From Bacteroidota bacterium (lineage in GTDB: Bacteria; Bacteroidota; Bacteroidia; NS11-12g; UBA955), in assembly GCA_030834125.1 (NCBI GenBank), contig JAURFW010000014.1:1-50488 (forward strand): 50,488 bases of DNA. Direction: 5' to 3'. The stretch's first letter is position 1. Every line of letters starts with the position of its first letter. The translations under genes and the position numbers were made by a program. Of the stretch, positions 1 through 8,968 are shown in pieces. The notes under the pieces are model-generated. The model did no database searches. It saw nothing but the letters and a program-made list of their open reading frames with translations, and was not told the DNA's origin.

Positions 1-747
1 GTATTCCTCTATATACCAGCCGATGGCTTTAACGTGTTTTAATTTTCCCGGAATACGAATAGGTTCACCATTTTCATCATTCACCACTGGGCCCGATATA
101 GGGTTACCTTCTCTTTTTACCCGTCCTGCTTCTCTAATATCGAACGCTATCCGATTTGCAATTCTTGCGCTTTTTGTATTGATGTTAAGATTATAAGCAA
201 TAAGAAAATCTCTAGCTCCAATGCAAGTAGCACCTGTTTGGGCGTTCATTTTTGCAGGCCCAAAGTCTGGTTTCCATTCTTCTTTTTGAATTTTATCAAA
301 AAAACCTTCGTATTCACCTGAACGGATGACACTTAAGTTTGATCTTTTCTTATTAGGTTGTGCCGATTCATATAAATATGCAGGTATTTGTAATTCCTCA
401 CCTACACGATGCGCCAATTTTTGAGCGTATTCGGCAGTTTCTTCCATTGTGATTCCTGAAATTGGTATTAGTGGGCAAACATCAGTAGCACCCATTCTTG
501 GGTGTTCTCCCTTATGTTTACTCATATCTATAAGTTTACTCGCTTTTTGAATGGCCAAAAATGCAGCTTCAATAACGGGTTCGGGTTCACCAACAAAAGT
601 TACAACTGTTCGATTTGTTGCTTTTCCGGGATCAACATTCAACAATTTTACACCCTCAACGGTTTCAATTACATCTGTTATTTGTTGGATAACTTGAAGG
701 TTGTTCCCCTCGCTAAAATTTGGTACACATTCAATTAGTTTACGCAT
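1..747 (-). CDS. ftcD: Glutamate formimidoyltransferase, N-terminal part (cut by window start)
   Basis: The first 249 codons read from an ATG at 747 down to base 1 with no stop, so the gene continues outside the window. The protein opens with MRKLIECVPNFSEG, the hallmark start of formiminotransferases, and carries GEHPRMGATDVCPLIPI. The His of that motif is residue 82, the same number as the catalytic His82 of the pig enzyme. The family transfers the formimino group from N-formiminoglutamate to tetrahydrofolate in histidine degradation, in the cytosol. Whether a C-terminal cyclodeaminase domain follows cannot be seen. No other hut gene lies in the window. A TAnnTTTG box ends four bases before the ATG, which suggests a leaderless mRNA. 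The assignment is firm; only the full length is unknown. Confidence 0.93.
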   Translation of the reverse strand, partial: MRKLIECVPNFSEGNNLQVIQQITDVIETVEGVKLLNVDPGKATNRTVVTFVGEPEPVIEAAFLAIQKASKLIDMSKHKGEHPRMGATDVCPLIPISGITMEETAEYAQKLAHRVGEELQIPAYLYESAQPNKKRSNLSVIRSGEYEGFFDKIQKEEWKPDFGPAKMNAQTGATCIGARDFLIAYNLNINTKSARIANRIAFDIREAGRVKREGNPISGPVVNDENGEPIRIPGKLKHVKAIGWYIEEY

Positions 748-751
748 GCAA

Positions 752-759
752 CAAAGGTA
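752..759 (-). promoter_or_regulatory. Bacteroidota -7 box for ftcD
   Basis: Read on the minus strand this is TACCTTTG, an exact match to the Bacteroidota sigma-A -7 consensus TAnnTTTG. Four bases separate it from the ftcD ATG. No TTG -33 element is seen at the usual distance. The match is seen directly; promoter function is inferred. Confidence 0.45.
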
Positions 760-882
760 CAATTCATTCTGTAATCTTAATTTTTGATATTCATTAACTC
801 GAAAAAATCATTTGTTTACAAAAAATATGATTATTTCCACTTATTCTTTGATGAGAAACTTTATCAAGCCAAGCAAAACGGT

Positions 883-890
883 TATTTTTG
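883..890 (+). promoter_or_regulatory. Bacteroidota -7 box for glmM
   Basis: TATTTTTG matches TAnnTTTG and lies 14 bases before the ATG at 905. This supports 905 rather than 812 as the glmM start, because a start at 812 would put the box inside the gene. No convincing -33 TTG is present. Confidence 0.35.
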
Positions 891-904
891 CCTCTCATTT
901 TTAT

Positions 905-2284
905 ATGTCATTAATCAAATCAATTTCAGGGATTAGAGGAACAATTGGCGGAGTCCCCAATGAAAATTTAACTCCATTAGACGTAGTTAAGTTTGCTTCG
1001 GCCTATGGAACGTGGATTTTAAGGCAAAATCCAACAGCTAAAGTAGTGGTTGGTCGCGATGCACGAATTAGTGGACCAATGATATCTGAGTTATTGATTC
1101 AAACTCTTCTTGGTCTTGGTATAACTGTTATAGATTTAGGGTTGTCTACAACTCCAACGGTAGAAATGGCTGTGCCAGCAGAAAATGCAGACGGTGGGGT
1201 AATTTTAACGGCTTCTCATAATCCAAAGCAATGGAATGCTTTAAAATTATTGAATAATAAAGGTGAATTTATTAGTGGCGAAGAAGGCCAATTATTACTA
1301 GAGATAGCGAGCAATGAAGATTTTTCTTTCGCAACTGTAGACAATTTGGGCCAGCGTATTAATAAAGATTATCTTCAATATCATATCGATGAGATTTTGA
1401 AACTTCCATTGGTGAAACCTGAATTAATAAAATCGAAAAAATTTAAAATTGCCATAGATCCCGTTAATTCAGTAGGAGCCATAGCAATTCCAGCAATGCT
1501 AAGAGCCTTGGGAGTTGAGGATATTATTGTAATAAATGATGAGGTTAATGGGCATTTTGCTCATAACCCAGAGCCACTTACTGAGCACTTAGGAGAGATT
1601 TCTTCTTTAGTGAAATCGGAGAAATGTAATTTGGGTATTGTGGTTGATCCCGATGTAGATAGATTAGCATTTATATCTGAGGATGGAGAAATGTTTGGTG
1701 AAGAATATACCTTAGTTTCTATTGCAGATTATGTCATTAAGCATAATCCAGGTGCTACGGTAAGTAATTTATCTAGTACCAAAGCTCTTAGAGATGTAAC
1801 CGAGAAAGCCGGACAACAATACTTTGCAAGTGCTGTAGGAGAAGTGAATGTTGTTAAAGCAATGAAGGAAAATAATGCAGTTATTGGTGGTGAAGGGAAT
1901 GGAGGAATTATTGTACCTGAGTTGCATTATGGTAGGGATGCTTTGGTAGGAGTAGCTCTTTTTTTAAGCCATTTAGCCGAAATGGATATGAAAATATCTC
2001 ATCTTAGATCTAAATATCCAACATATCAAATGTCCAAAAATAAGGCAGAATTAAACCCTGAAATGGATGTAGATTTTGTTTTAGCGGAGATTGAAAAGAA
2101 ATATTCAAAGCATCCAATTAATACTATTGATGGTGTGAAAATTGAATTTGATGGTGATTGGGTACATTTACGAAAGAGTAATACTGAGCCAATTATCCGT
2201 ATTTATGCTGAAAGTACAAGTCTAACAACAGCTGAGAATCTTACGAAAAAAATACTTCAGGATATCGGCGATATAATAGAATAA
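905..2284 (+). CDS. glmM: Phosphoglucosamine mutase
   Basis: This 459-residue protein belongs to the alpha-D-phosphohexomutase family. The catalytic phosphoserine is in TASHNP (Ser104), the metal loop is DPDVDR (residues 248-253), the sugar-binding loop is GEGNGG, and the C-terminal phosphate-binding motif is RKSNTEPIIRIY. It most likely converts glucosamine-6-phosphate to glucosamine-1-phosphate for UDP-GlcNAc, feeding peptidoglycan and LPS synthesis. An in-frame ATG at 812 would add 31 residues with no family resemblance, so I start at the ATG opening MSLIKSISGIRGT. ychF follows after three bases, so the two are probably co-transcribed. A phosphomannomutase role cannot be fully excluded from sequence alone, but the length and N-terminus fit the Bacteroidota GlmM group. 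Confidence 0.9.
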   Translation: MSLIKSISGIRGTIGGVPNENLTPLDVVKFASAYGTWILRQNPTAKVVVGRDARISGPMISELLIQTLLGLGITVIDLGLSTTPTVEMAVPAENADGGVILTASHNPKQWNALKLLNNKGEFISGEEGQLLLEIASNEDFSFATVDNLGQRINKDYLQYHIDEILKLPLVKPELIKSKKFKIAIDPVNSVGAIAIPAMLRALGVEDIIVINDEVNGHFAHNPEPLTEHLGEISSLVKSEKCNLGIVVDPDVDRLAFISEDGEMFGEEYTLVSIADYVIKHNPGATVSNLSSTKALRDVTEKAGQQYFASAVGEVNVVKAMKENNAVIGGEGNGGIIVPELHYGRDALVGVALFLSHLAEMDMKISHLRSKYPTYQMSKNKAELNPEMDVDFVLAEIEKKYSKHPINTIDGVKIEFDGDWVHLRKSNTEPIIRIYAESTSLTTAENLTKKILQDIGDIIE

Positions 2285-2287
2285 TTT

Positions 2288-3388
2288 ATGTCATTACAAT
2301 GTGGTATCGTGGGTTTGCCCAATGTTGGGAAGTCTACTCTTTTTAATGCAGTTTCTAGCGCAAAGGCACAATCTGCAAATTTCCCTTTCTGTACTATTGA
2401 ACCCAATATTGGGACAATAACTGTTCCCGATGATAGACTTACTGCACTTACTGAATTGGTAAGCCCTCAGAATGTCATTCCTACCACCATTGAAATAGTT
2501 GATATTGCAGGTTTAGTAAAAGGAGCATCCAAAGGCGATGGTTTAGGAAATCAATTTTTAGGTAATATACGATCTACACATGCTATTTTACATGTGCTGC
2601 GTTGTTTCGATGATGATAATATTATTCATGTGGATGGTAGTGTCGATCCCATAAGAGATAAAGAAATTATTGATACTGAATTACAGTTAAAAGATTTAGA
2701 AACTCTTGAAAATAGAATTTCTAAAATTGCAAAACAAGCTCGAACTGGGGGTGATAAAGACGCAGTTAAAATTTTAGAAGTATGCGAGCAGTTTAAAGCC
2801 CATTTGTTGCAAGGGAAGAATGCCCGTTCACTCGAAATGGATGCTGAACGCAGAGCTTTAGTTAAAGAACTCACGTTGCTTACGGATAAACCTGTGATGT
2901 ATGTATGTAATGTTGATCCGGGCTCGGCTGTTTCAGGTAATACTTACGTCGATAAAGTTAGGGAAGCAGTAAAAATCGAAGAAGCAGAAATTCTAGTCAT
3001 ATCAGCGGCTATTGAAGCCGAAATTGCAGAACTTGAAAGTTTTGAAGATAGGGAATTGTTTTTGGAGGAATTGGGTCTTACCTCTAGTGGGGTTCAAAAA
3101 CTCATTCAAGGAGCCTATTCTTTACTAAACTACATTACTTATTTTACTGTAGGCGTAAAAGAAGTAAGAGCATGGACAATCACCAAAGGAACCAAAGCAC
3201 CACAAGCAGCTGGAGCAATACATACAGATTTTGAGAAAGGATTTATACGAGCTGAGGTTATCGCTTACAAAGATTATGTTCAATATAAAACTGAATCTGC
3301 GTGTAGAGATGCCGGTAAACTTAGAGTTGAAGGAAAAGAGTATATAGTTGCCGATGGCGACTGCATGCACTTTAGATTCAATGTTTAG
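2288..3388 (+). CDS. ychF: Redox-regulated ribosome-binding ATPase YchF
   Basis: At 366 residues this is the standard length of the YchF/OLA1 branch of Obg-type P-loop proteins. The Walker A motif is GLPNVGKST near the N-terminus and the G3 region is DIAGLVKGASKGDGLGNQFL. The G4 position reads CNVD rather than NKxD, which is the known reason this family prefers ATP to GTP. The C-terminal TGS/ubiquitin-like domain is present, ending with the family-typical ADGDCMHFRFNV. It acts in the cytosol on ribosomes. It starts three bases after the glmM stop. Its stop codon overlaps the stop codon of the convergent gene on the other strand by four bases, with no terminator between them. Confidence 0.95.
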   Translation: MSLQCGIVGLPNVGKSTLFNAVSSAKAQSANFPFCTIEPNIGTITVPDDRLTALTELVSPQNVIPTTIEIVDIAGLVKGASKGDGLGNQFLGNIRSTHAILHVLRCFDDDNIIHVDGSVDPIRDKEIIDTELQLKDLETLENRISKIAKQARTGGDKDAVKILEVCEQFKAHLLQGKNARSLEMDAERRALVKELTLLTDKPVMYVCNVDPGSAVSGNTYVDKVREAVKIEEAEILVISAAIEAEIAELESFEDRELFLEELGLTSSGVQKLIQGAYSLLNYITYFTVGVKEVRAWTITKGTKAPQAAGAIHTDFEKGFIRAEVIAYKDYVQYKTESACRDAGKLRVEGKEYIVADGDCMHFRFNV

Positions 3389-4497
3389 AATACGAAGTTT
3401 AAAGACGCATTGTAAAGTATTCCTCTAGTATTTCTATTTTCTTCATTTATTGGTAAGAAGTACGCCGCTCTAGAATCCAGTAAGATGTGTTTAGTTTTAA
3501 GTAGTTCAATACCTATACTTAAACTTCCTACGGGTACTGATTTCTGCTTGATGTCATTGTATTGGTTAGGTAACATTACGCCAACGGTATAACCGCTATA
3601 CAGATTAAGGAATTTTCTCTTTCCTCTACCAAAATGCCTTGAATAAAAATCCTGACCAAATTGGATTAAGAAAAAGTCATTTTTTGTATTTGATAATACT
3701 GGATCTAACTGTTCCAAAGTAGTTAATGTCGATAAAGGTTTTAATACACCAATTTCAATATAACTTTTACCACGAGTAAACATATATTTTAAGTTAAAAC
3801 CTGCATATTGGTCATGGCTAATTCCTGTCTTTGGATTCTCTATTTGTAGGAATGAATATGAAACACCGGGCATATTTACCCATGACACTTTCTGTTTTCT
3901 GCCATCTGGGGTAGCTACATCATCATGAATTTCCACAGTAACATATATTGTGCTTGATAGTTTCTTGATTTCATCTATGGATTTTCTAATATCTTCTATG
4001 CGGTTTTCAGCATTTCTTATTGTTGTAACATAATTGTTTTCATTATACCTATGGTTTCCAGAGCTAAAACCATTCTTAGGGTAATTTGATTGCGTGTCAT
4101 TTTGGATTCGCAATAAATCTTCTTTATTGTTTTCTATGATTCTTTCTTGTTTAACAATTTCTTCCTCATAGTTTTTAATCGTTTTTTGCAAATTATTGGT
4201 TTCAATATTTGAGCTAAAAATATAACCCCATTCGTTTAAGTTTTGATCTAATACAGACACAAGATTTTCGGGCATTTCAAATTGATATGTGGATGAATTT
4301 AAGTCCATATCTTTTTTAATAAGGACAACACCTTGCTTATTTACAAACTCATCCATTGAGTCTAAGCTTGAATTGTATCTTGCAGAATACAATCTAGCGC
4401 TTTTGTTTGCAGCGTATGAACTTCGGTTGTAATATTGACCGCTAATTGGTAAAGCAATCGAGATTAAAAGAAGAATAGTTATATGCCTGATTTTCAT
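3385..4497 (-). CDS. Secreted protein: DUF4349-like coiled region plus predicted outer membrane barrel
   Basis: The 370-residue product has a signal peptide (residues 1-20, ending near PISGQ). Residues about 48-190 read like a DUF4349 domain: a short alpha/beta stretch (VNKQGVVLIKKDMDL), a P-x-x-L segment, a long heptad-rich coiled coil broken by an Asn/Ser-rich loop, and a closing strand (LSSTIYVTVEI). Residues about 195-370 alternate polar and hydrophobic positions and end in Phe, as small outer membrane beta-barrels do. I infer an envelope protein with a periplasmic coiled coil attached to a barrel. It lies head-to-head with the ECF sigma gene, 87 bases away, so it may share control with it. 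The DUF4349 reading is by pattern only. No exact function is assigned. Confidence 0.6.
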   Translation of the reverse strand: MKIRHITILLLISIALPISGQYYNRSSYAANKSARLYSARYNSSLDSMDEFVNKQGVVLIKKDMDLNSSTYQFEMPENLVSVLDQNLNEWGYIFSSNIETNNLQKTIKNYEEEIVKQERIIENNKEDLLRIQNDTQSNYPKNGFSSGNHRYNENNYVTTIRNAENRIEDIRKSIDEIKKLSSTIYVTVEIHDDVATPDGRKQKVSWVNMPGVSYSFLQIENPKTGISHDQYAGFNLKYMFTRGKSYIEIGVLKPLSTLTTLEQLDPVLSNTKNDFFLIQFGQDFYSRHFGRGKRKFLNLYSGYTVGVMLPNQYNDIKQKSVPVGSLSIGIELLKTKHILLDSRAAYFLPINEENRNTRGILYNASLNFVF

Positions 4498-4584
4498 AAT
4501 TATAAATTTTACAGTCTGAATTCAGCAAATTAGTATTTTTTTTTGCAACCTTTTGAATTTCTCACGTCATAATATCGAACCCAC

Positions 4585-5127
4585 TTGGAAAGCAATGAGA
4601 TAATCATAGCGGGGTGCAAGAAGAATGACCGTAAAGCGCAGCAAAGTCTTTACGAGAAATTCGGACCAAAAATGTACGGTCATTGCCTTCGTTATGCAGG
4701 AAATGTTGAAGAAGCCCAAGATGTTTTGCAAGATGGTTTCATAAAGGTCTTTGAAAAAATCAGTTCGCTAAAAGATGCAAATGCATTAGAAGGTTGGATG
4801 TCGAGAATTTTTATCAATTTGGCACTTTCTTATTATAGAAAGAAAAAGTCAGGACCAGATTGGGTAGAAATGGAACCACTTCAAGAAGTGCTTTCAGAAG
4901 AAAATGATATCCCCAATAATGACTTGGATCCCAAGCTTGTTCTAAAGCAAATTCAAAGTTTGCCAGAAAAATATCGCTTAGTTCTAAATGCTTACGCGAT
5001 AGACGGTCTGAGCCACAAAGAAATTGCTGACTTGTTAGAAACTACCGAAAGTAATACTAAATCAATTTTAAGTAGGGCAAGAAAAATGATGAGAGACTGG
5101 TTGAATGAAAAAGACAACAAAAAATAG
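4585..5127 (+). CDS. ECF-type RNA polymerase sigma factor
   Basis: This is a 180-residue sigma-70 family protein of group 4 (ECF). Region 2 includes AQDVLQDGFIKVFEKI, and after a variable linker, region 4 holds the helix-turn-helix YAIDGLSHKEIADLLETTES followed by SILSRARKMMRDWL. There is no region 1 or 3. The start must be TTG at 4585: an in-frame stop lies at 4570-4572, and the only nearby ATG (4595) is out of frame and stops at once. The next gene begins 16 bases after the stop and encodes a membrane protein whose N-terminal layout fits an anti-sigma factor. The sigma factor therefore probably answers a signal sensed in the envelope. Target promoters are unknown. Confidence 0.92.
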   Translation: MESNEIIIAGCKKNDRKAQQSLYEKFGPKMYGHCLRYAGNVEEAQDVLQDGFIKVFEKISSLKDANALEGWMSRIFINLALSYYRKKKSGPDWVEMEPLQEVLSEENDIPNNDLDPKLVLKQIQSLPEKYRLVLNAYAIDGLSHKEIADLLETTESNTKSILSRARKMMRDWLNEKDNKK

Positions 5128-5143
5128 ACAGTAATGACTCCCA

Positions 5144-6475
5144 ATGGAGAAAAATAGACCAAATATCGACCAATTGATTCAATCGTCATTCGATGCGTTT
5201 GAACCACAATTGCCAATTGGTATTTGGAATAATATCGAAGATAAGTTAAATCAGAATGACGCATCAAAACGTAAAAAGGTTTTAACATGGTCTTCAGTTG
5301 CTGCAGTTGTTTTCATCGGCTTGTCAGGAATGTTCTACTCAAACATACCTGACAATGCTACGGTGGATCACAAAACTGGAATTAAAATTAGTAATACAGA
5401 ATTAAAGTCAGGTTCTTTCGAAAATAAACTTTCACAATCATTACCAATAGGAAATGGTAATTCAGACCTTGATCTAAACGATGTTGATTTAAATAATTCT
5501 CTTGATAATAAGGATGTTAAAACAACAGGAAAAAAATTGGTGGTGGAAAATAATCGCAATATTACAGAAATAGCTTCTATTAATAAAAACAGCGTCGTTC
5601 CTAATCTATTCGACATAAATCAAGAGCCAATTTTGACTCAGGAAAATTATGAGAATATGAACGAAGCCAATTTTGATTTTCTTAATTCAAAGAAATTAGG
5701 ATTAATAAATACTAAAATTTTACAGTTGCCAGCATCATCCCAAATCCCTCAAAGGCCAACAAAACAGAAACGGTCAATCTGGGCTTTTGAGGTTGGGTAT
5801 GATCAAAATCAAACTGCAATAAATTATGCGGTTAACACCCAACTGTCTAAATACGTTCACAAGAATTTTGTAAATAGAATTAAGGAGGGCGAGTTCGCTC
5901 TTGCGGCTCCTCAACTTCATGCCGCCCTTAGATATCAATTTAACCCGAATTGGTCGGTTGCCATCGGGTTAGGTTTTTCACAAACTAGAATTTCTCAAAG
6001 TTTCAACTTCCAAGATAGCACGCCTGTGAGCATGGCTCAAGGAAACGAAGCAGATATTAACGGAAACTATCCAATTTTTGGATATGTTGGATTAGGTATG
6101 CCAGTTGCTTATAATGGGAATCAATCTATTTCAATGGTTTCAATTCCATTGAGTGTTGGATATCAAAGACCAATTAATCGATCATGGGCATTCAGTTCTG
6201 AGATTTCCATGAGATTTAATAAATTATTAACCACAACTGGAAAAACATTGGATTACCACGATTTGTCTTTAATGGATGTCCCAAATTATAGAAGTCAAAT
6301 ATGGTCAGCCAAGCTTTCTATAGGTGCGGAAAAGCGCGTTTCACTGCGTGATATATGGGGTGTTAGATTAAATACTCAAGGTGCATTAACCCCATTTAAT
6401 TCAGTAAATTCACCGGTTTCTAATAGGGGTTGGTCAATTGGTATGTCGGTTTTTTATCGTTATTCAATTTGGTAA
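5144..6475 (+). CDS. Probable anti-sigma/trans-envelope protein with C-terminal outer membrane barrel
   Basis: The 443-residue product has no cleavable signal peptide. Residues 1-44 are hydrophilic and of the kind found on Bacteroidota anti-sigma-like proteins (DQLIQSSFDAFEPQLPIGIW, then a short helix). A single hydrophobic segment covers about 46-66. An Asn/Asp/Ser-rich low-complexity linker spans about 67-205. Residues about 207-443 look like a beta-barrel of the OmpA/PorT type, ending YRYSIW. The cytosolic N-terminus and the adjacent upstream sigma gene point to sigma-factor control. The barrel would place the other end in the outer membrane, so one polypeptide might span the periplasm. 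The sigma-binding role is inferred from position, not from a conserved zinc anti-sigma motif, which is absent. Confidence 0.65.
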   Translation: MEKNRPNIDQLIQSSFDAFEPQLPIGIWNNIEDKLNQNDASKRKKVLTWSSVAAVVFIGLSGMFYSNIPDNATVDHKTGIKISNTELKSGSFENKLSQSLPIGNGNSDLDLNDVDLNNSLDNKDVKTTGKKLVVENNRNITEIASINKNSVVPNLFDINQEPILTQENYENMNEANFDFLNSKKLGLINTKILQLPASSQIPQRPTKQKRSIWAFEVGYDQNQTAINYAVNTQLSKYVHKNFVNRIKEGEFALAAPQLHAALRYQFNPNWSVAIGLGFSQTRISQSFNFQDSTPVSMAQGNEADINGNYPIFGYVGLGMPVAYNGNQSISMVSIPLSVGYQRPINRSWAFSSEISMRFNKLLTTTGKTLDYHDLSLMDVPNYRSQIWSAKLSIGAEKRVSLRDIWGVRLNTQGALTPFNSVNSPVSNRGWSIGMSVFYRYSIW

Positions 6476-6486
6476 TAATCAAGAAT

Positions 6487-8967
6487 ATGCATAAAAAATC
6501 ATTCATATCGAGTAAATTGCAGATAGTGAAACGAATAATCCTCATTTGGTTTCTTGGTTTAGCGACTTTTCCATTGTTTTCTCAAGTCTTAGAGCCTTTG
6601 GGTACTGGACTTCCAGGAAGAGTTGTTGCTTCATATGCTACGGATGATGAATATTTTGCTCTTTATGATGATGTATCTACTTCTGATACAACAGATTATG
6701 TTTTGGCAAGATGGAATGGTGCGTACTGGTCTTATTGTCCGGGGTTGAAAACTCCAGCACCCATTATTCCTACTGAGGGTAATTACAATTTCCATTCAAT
6801 AGCCTATTTTAATAACACCATTTATGTTGGAGCATATTTGGCAAATGCTTCCAAAGATGCCGAAATTCCAGTTACTCATTTGTATAAGTGGAATGCAAAT
6901 ACCCAAGAATGGGATCCAGAGGTTGGAGTAGTCGATACAAGAAATAATGGTATCATTACAATGGCGGTTTTCGACAATAAACTCATTATTGCTGGAAAAT
7001 TTCAGAGCACCTTAAATGGTAAGAGTGTTCAGAATATTGCCTCATTCGACGGAACGAATTGGGATTATTTAGGAACTAGTAACCTAGATCAGGGTGCCGA
7101 TGGAATAATCAGATCTTTAATGGTTGTTGGTAACAGATTATATATCGGAGGTGATTTTACAACCTTTGCAGGTAAACAAACTGGGAATATTGCATATTAC
7201 ACGGCTGCAAATGGAGGATGGGGTGGAATTGGAAGTCCTTTCATTGGAGAAATTTTAGAATTAGCTTCATGGAGCGGTTCACAAATAGCTGCCTTGGGTA
7301 AAGATTCGAGTGGAAATAAATCAGTACGAGTATTTAATGTTAATTGGAGTTCAAAATTAGATTTTACTAATTTCACTTCGGCAGAGATAAAAACTATTGC
7401 AGGAACTAAATCTTATTTATTGTTGGGTGGGACTTTTGTTAAGGATGGAAACGGTTCTTCTCTGTTGAGATTTGAAAATGATAATCTTGCTTTTACTGGC
7501 AACAGACTTCAAGGCGATTTTAGATTAGGTCAAAGAGGTTCTGGTGCATTTGTTTGGGGTGATTTTAATGAACTTAATACAGATATAAGGTTTTTCTCAA
7601 GCATTATAAGCGAAAGCGGTAATTTAACCGGTGATTTATTTTATGATTTCGATGGCGACTGTCAAAGAGATGAGGGAGAAAAGGGTTTGCCCGCTGAGGT
7701 TTTAAAATTAACAAATAAAACTACAGGAGAGTATTTCTTCACAGTAACAGATGAATTCGGGCATTTTACAGTAGGTCTACCTCAAGGAGATTATACTATA
7801 CAACATAAAAACAAAAGACACTTTTACCATGTTTGTGCGGGTAATTATGCCACACAAATAAGAAATGGTAAATATTCCTATGTAAGCTTAGGTGAGTACA
7901 TGGATCCTCAAACCAAGGACATTGAGGTAAATGTAGAACCAATATATCCTGATGAATTGAAAGCGGGCGATACCATTCAGGCTTTAGTGACTGTTAAAAA
8001 CCATGGGGCGAATACATTGAATAGTGCAACACTTTTGATTTCTCATGCATTACCCCTAGCTGATTTCTACAGTGAACCAGCTGCCGATAATTACGATGGC
8101 ATTGAAGCGACATACTCACTTGTTAATTTAGAACCATTTGAAGTGCGATTTATATTGGTTAGATACAAAATGCCCTTATCTGCTAATTCAAAGGACGAAT
8201 ATAATATTAGAGTTTCAACGGGCAGTTTAATAACTGGTCAAGATGAAACTCAAGAGGATAATATTAATGTGGCATCATTGAAAATAGGTAAGCGAGGAAA
8301 TGGTGGTGTTGTAGAAAAAAACTCTGTATTAGGAAATGAGATAGATCAAAAGATCGCAACATGGAAATATACAATTGATTTTAAGAACACAAGTAGTTCC
8401 AAAGTGAATAAAGTGATTCTAGTTGATACTCTAGCTGGAGACTTACCACTGCAGCGTGTAATAGTAAATTCATTTTATCCTCAAAAAGCACAATTCTTTA
8501 TTCAACAAGGAAGAATTTTAGTTGTGAATTTTGATCCAGCCAATTTAAAAACTTATGAAGCATCACCTTCAAATGCTGTGGGTTGGGTTAAATATCAAGT
8601 AGATTTATACCAAGACTTAGCGCTTCAAACTAAAATAAACAATATAGCTCATATTGATTTTGATAGCAAATGGTGGGGTGTATCTAATGATTGTTGGGTT
8701 ACTGTTGTTGATAAGCAGTCAGCTGTCAGAAAATTAAAACTTCAACCCTTGGACGTTTATCCTAATCCTACGGGCGATTTCCTAAACGTGGAATGGGATA
8801 GAACAGAAACAGGGAGCGAATGGATAATAATAAATTTACAGGGTCAACGATTGATGGAAGGTAAAATTCATAATTCCACTGGTCATTTAAATATTTCTAA
8901 GTTAGGATCTGGATTGTATTTCTTGCAAACACCAACCACTACGACCCGGTTCAGTGTAGTTAAATAA
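6487..8967 (+). CDS. Secreted T9SS type A cargo with beta-propeller-like, SdrD-B-like and DUF7619-like regions
   Basis: The 826-residue product starts at the ATG at 6487; an in-frame upstream start would overlap the previous gene. A signal peptide covers about residues 1-32 (ending PLFSQ). Residues about 35-375 hold repeats of the form GGDFTTFAG and ASFDGTNWDYLG, resembling propeller repeats. Residues about 378-440 match an SdrD B-like or carboxypeptidase-regulatory fold (GDLFYDFDGDCQRDEGEKGL). A DUF11/DUF7619-like domain follows at about 600-700. The last 70 residues form a T9SS type A sorting domain with the signature VYPNPTGDFLNVEW and a closing GSGLYFLQT segment. It is expected at the cell surface or outside. 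It follows the sigma/barrel pair by 11 bases, so it may be part of that regulon. No enzymatic motif is visible. Confidence 0.85.
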   Translation: MHKKSFISSKLQIVKRIILIWFLGLATFPLFSQVLEPLGTGLPGRVVASYATDDEYFALYDDVSTSDTTDYVLARWNGAYWSYCPGLKTPAPIIPTEGNYNFHSIAYFNNTIYVGAYLANASKDAEIPVTHLYKWNANTQEWDPEVGVVDTRNNGIITMAVFDNKLIIAGKFQSTLNGKSVQNIASFDGTNWDYLGTSNLDQGADGIIRSLMVVGNRLYIGGDFTTFAGKQTGNIAYYTAANGGWGGIGSPFIGEILELASWSGSQIAALGKDSSGNKSVRVFNVNWSSKLDFTNFTSAEIKTIAGTKSYLLLGGTFVKDGNGSSLLRFENDNLAFTGNRLQGDFRLGQRGSGAFVWGDFNELNTDIRFFSSIISESGNLTGDLFYDFDGDCQRDEGEKGLPAEVLKLTNKTTGEYFFTVTDEFGHFTVGLPQGDYTIQHKNKRHFYHVCAGNYATQIRNGKYSYVSLGEYMDPQTKDIEVNVEPIYPDELKAGDTIQALVTVKNHGANTLNSATLLISHALPLADFYSEPAADNYDGIEATYSLVNLEPFEVRFILVRYKMPLSANSKDEYNIRVSTGSLITGQDETQEDNINVASLKIGKRGNGGVVEKNSVLGNEIDQKIATWKYTIDFKNTSSSKVNKVILVDTLAGDLPLQRVIVNSFYPQKAQFFIQQGRILVVNFDPANLKTYEASPSNAVGWVKYQVDLYQDLALQTKINNIAHIDFDSKWWGVSNDCWVTVVDKQSAVRKLKLQPLDVYPNPTGDFLNVEWDRTETGSEWIIINLQGQRLMEGKIHNSTGHLNISKLGSGLYFLQTPTTTTRFSVVK

Positions 8968-8968
8968 A

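Noticed and set aside
502-738. Plus-strand ORF of 78 codons
   Set aside because: It lies entirely antisense to the clearly recognisable ftcD coding frame and has a Cys/Phe/Tyr-rich, non-protein-like composition.
812-904. N-terminal extension of glmM
   Set aside because: The extra 31 residues have no family match and a -7 box at 883-890 lies inside them.
5144-5350. FecR-type anti-sigma domain
   Set aside because: The N-terminus lacks the FecR signature and there is no STN-domain TonB receptor next to the sigma gene, so only a generic anti-sigma role by position is proposed.
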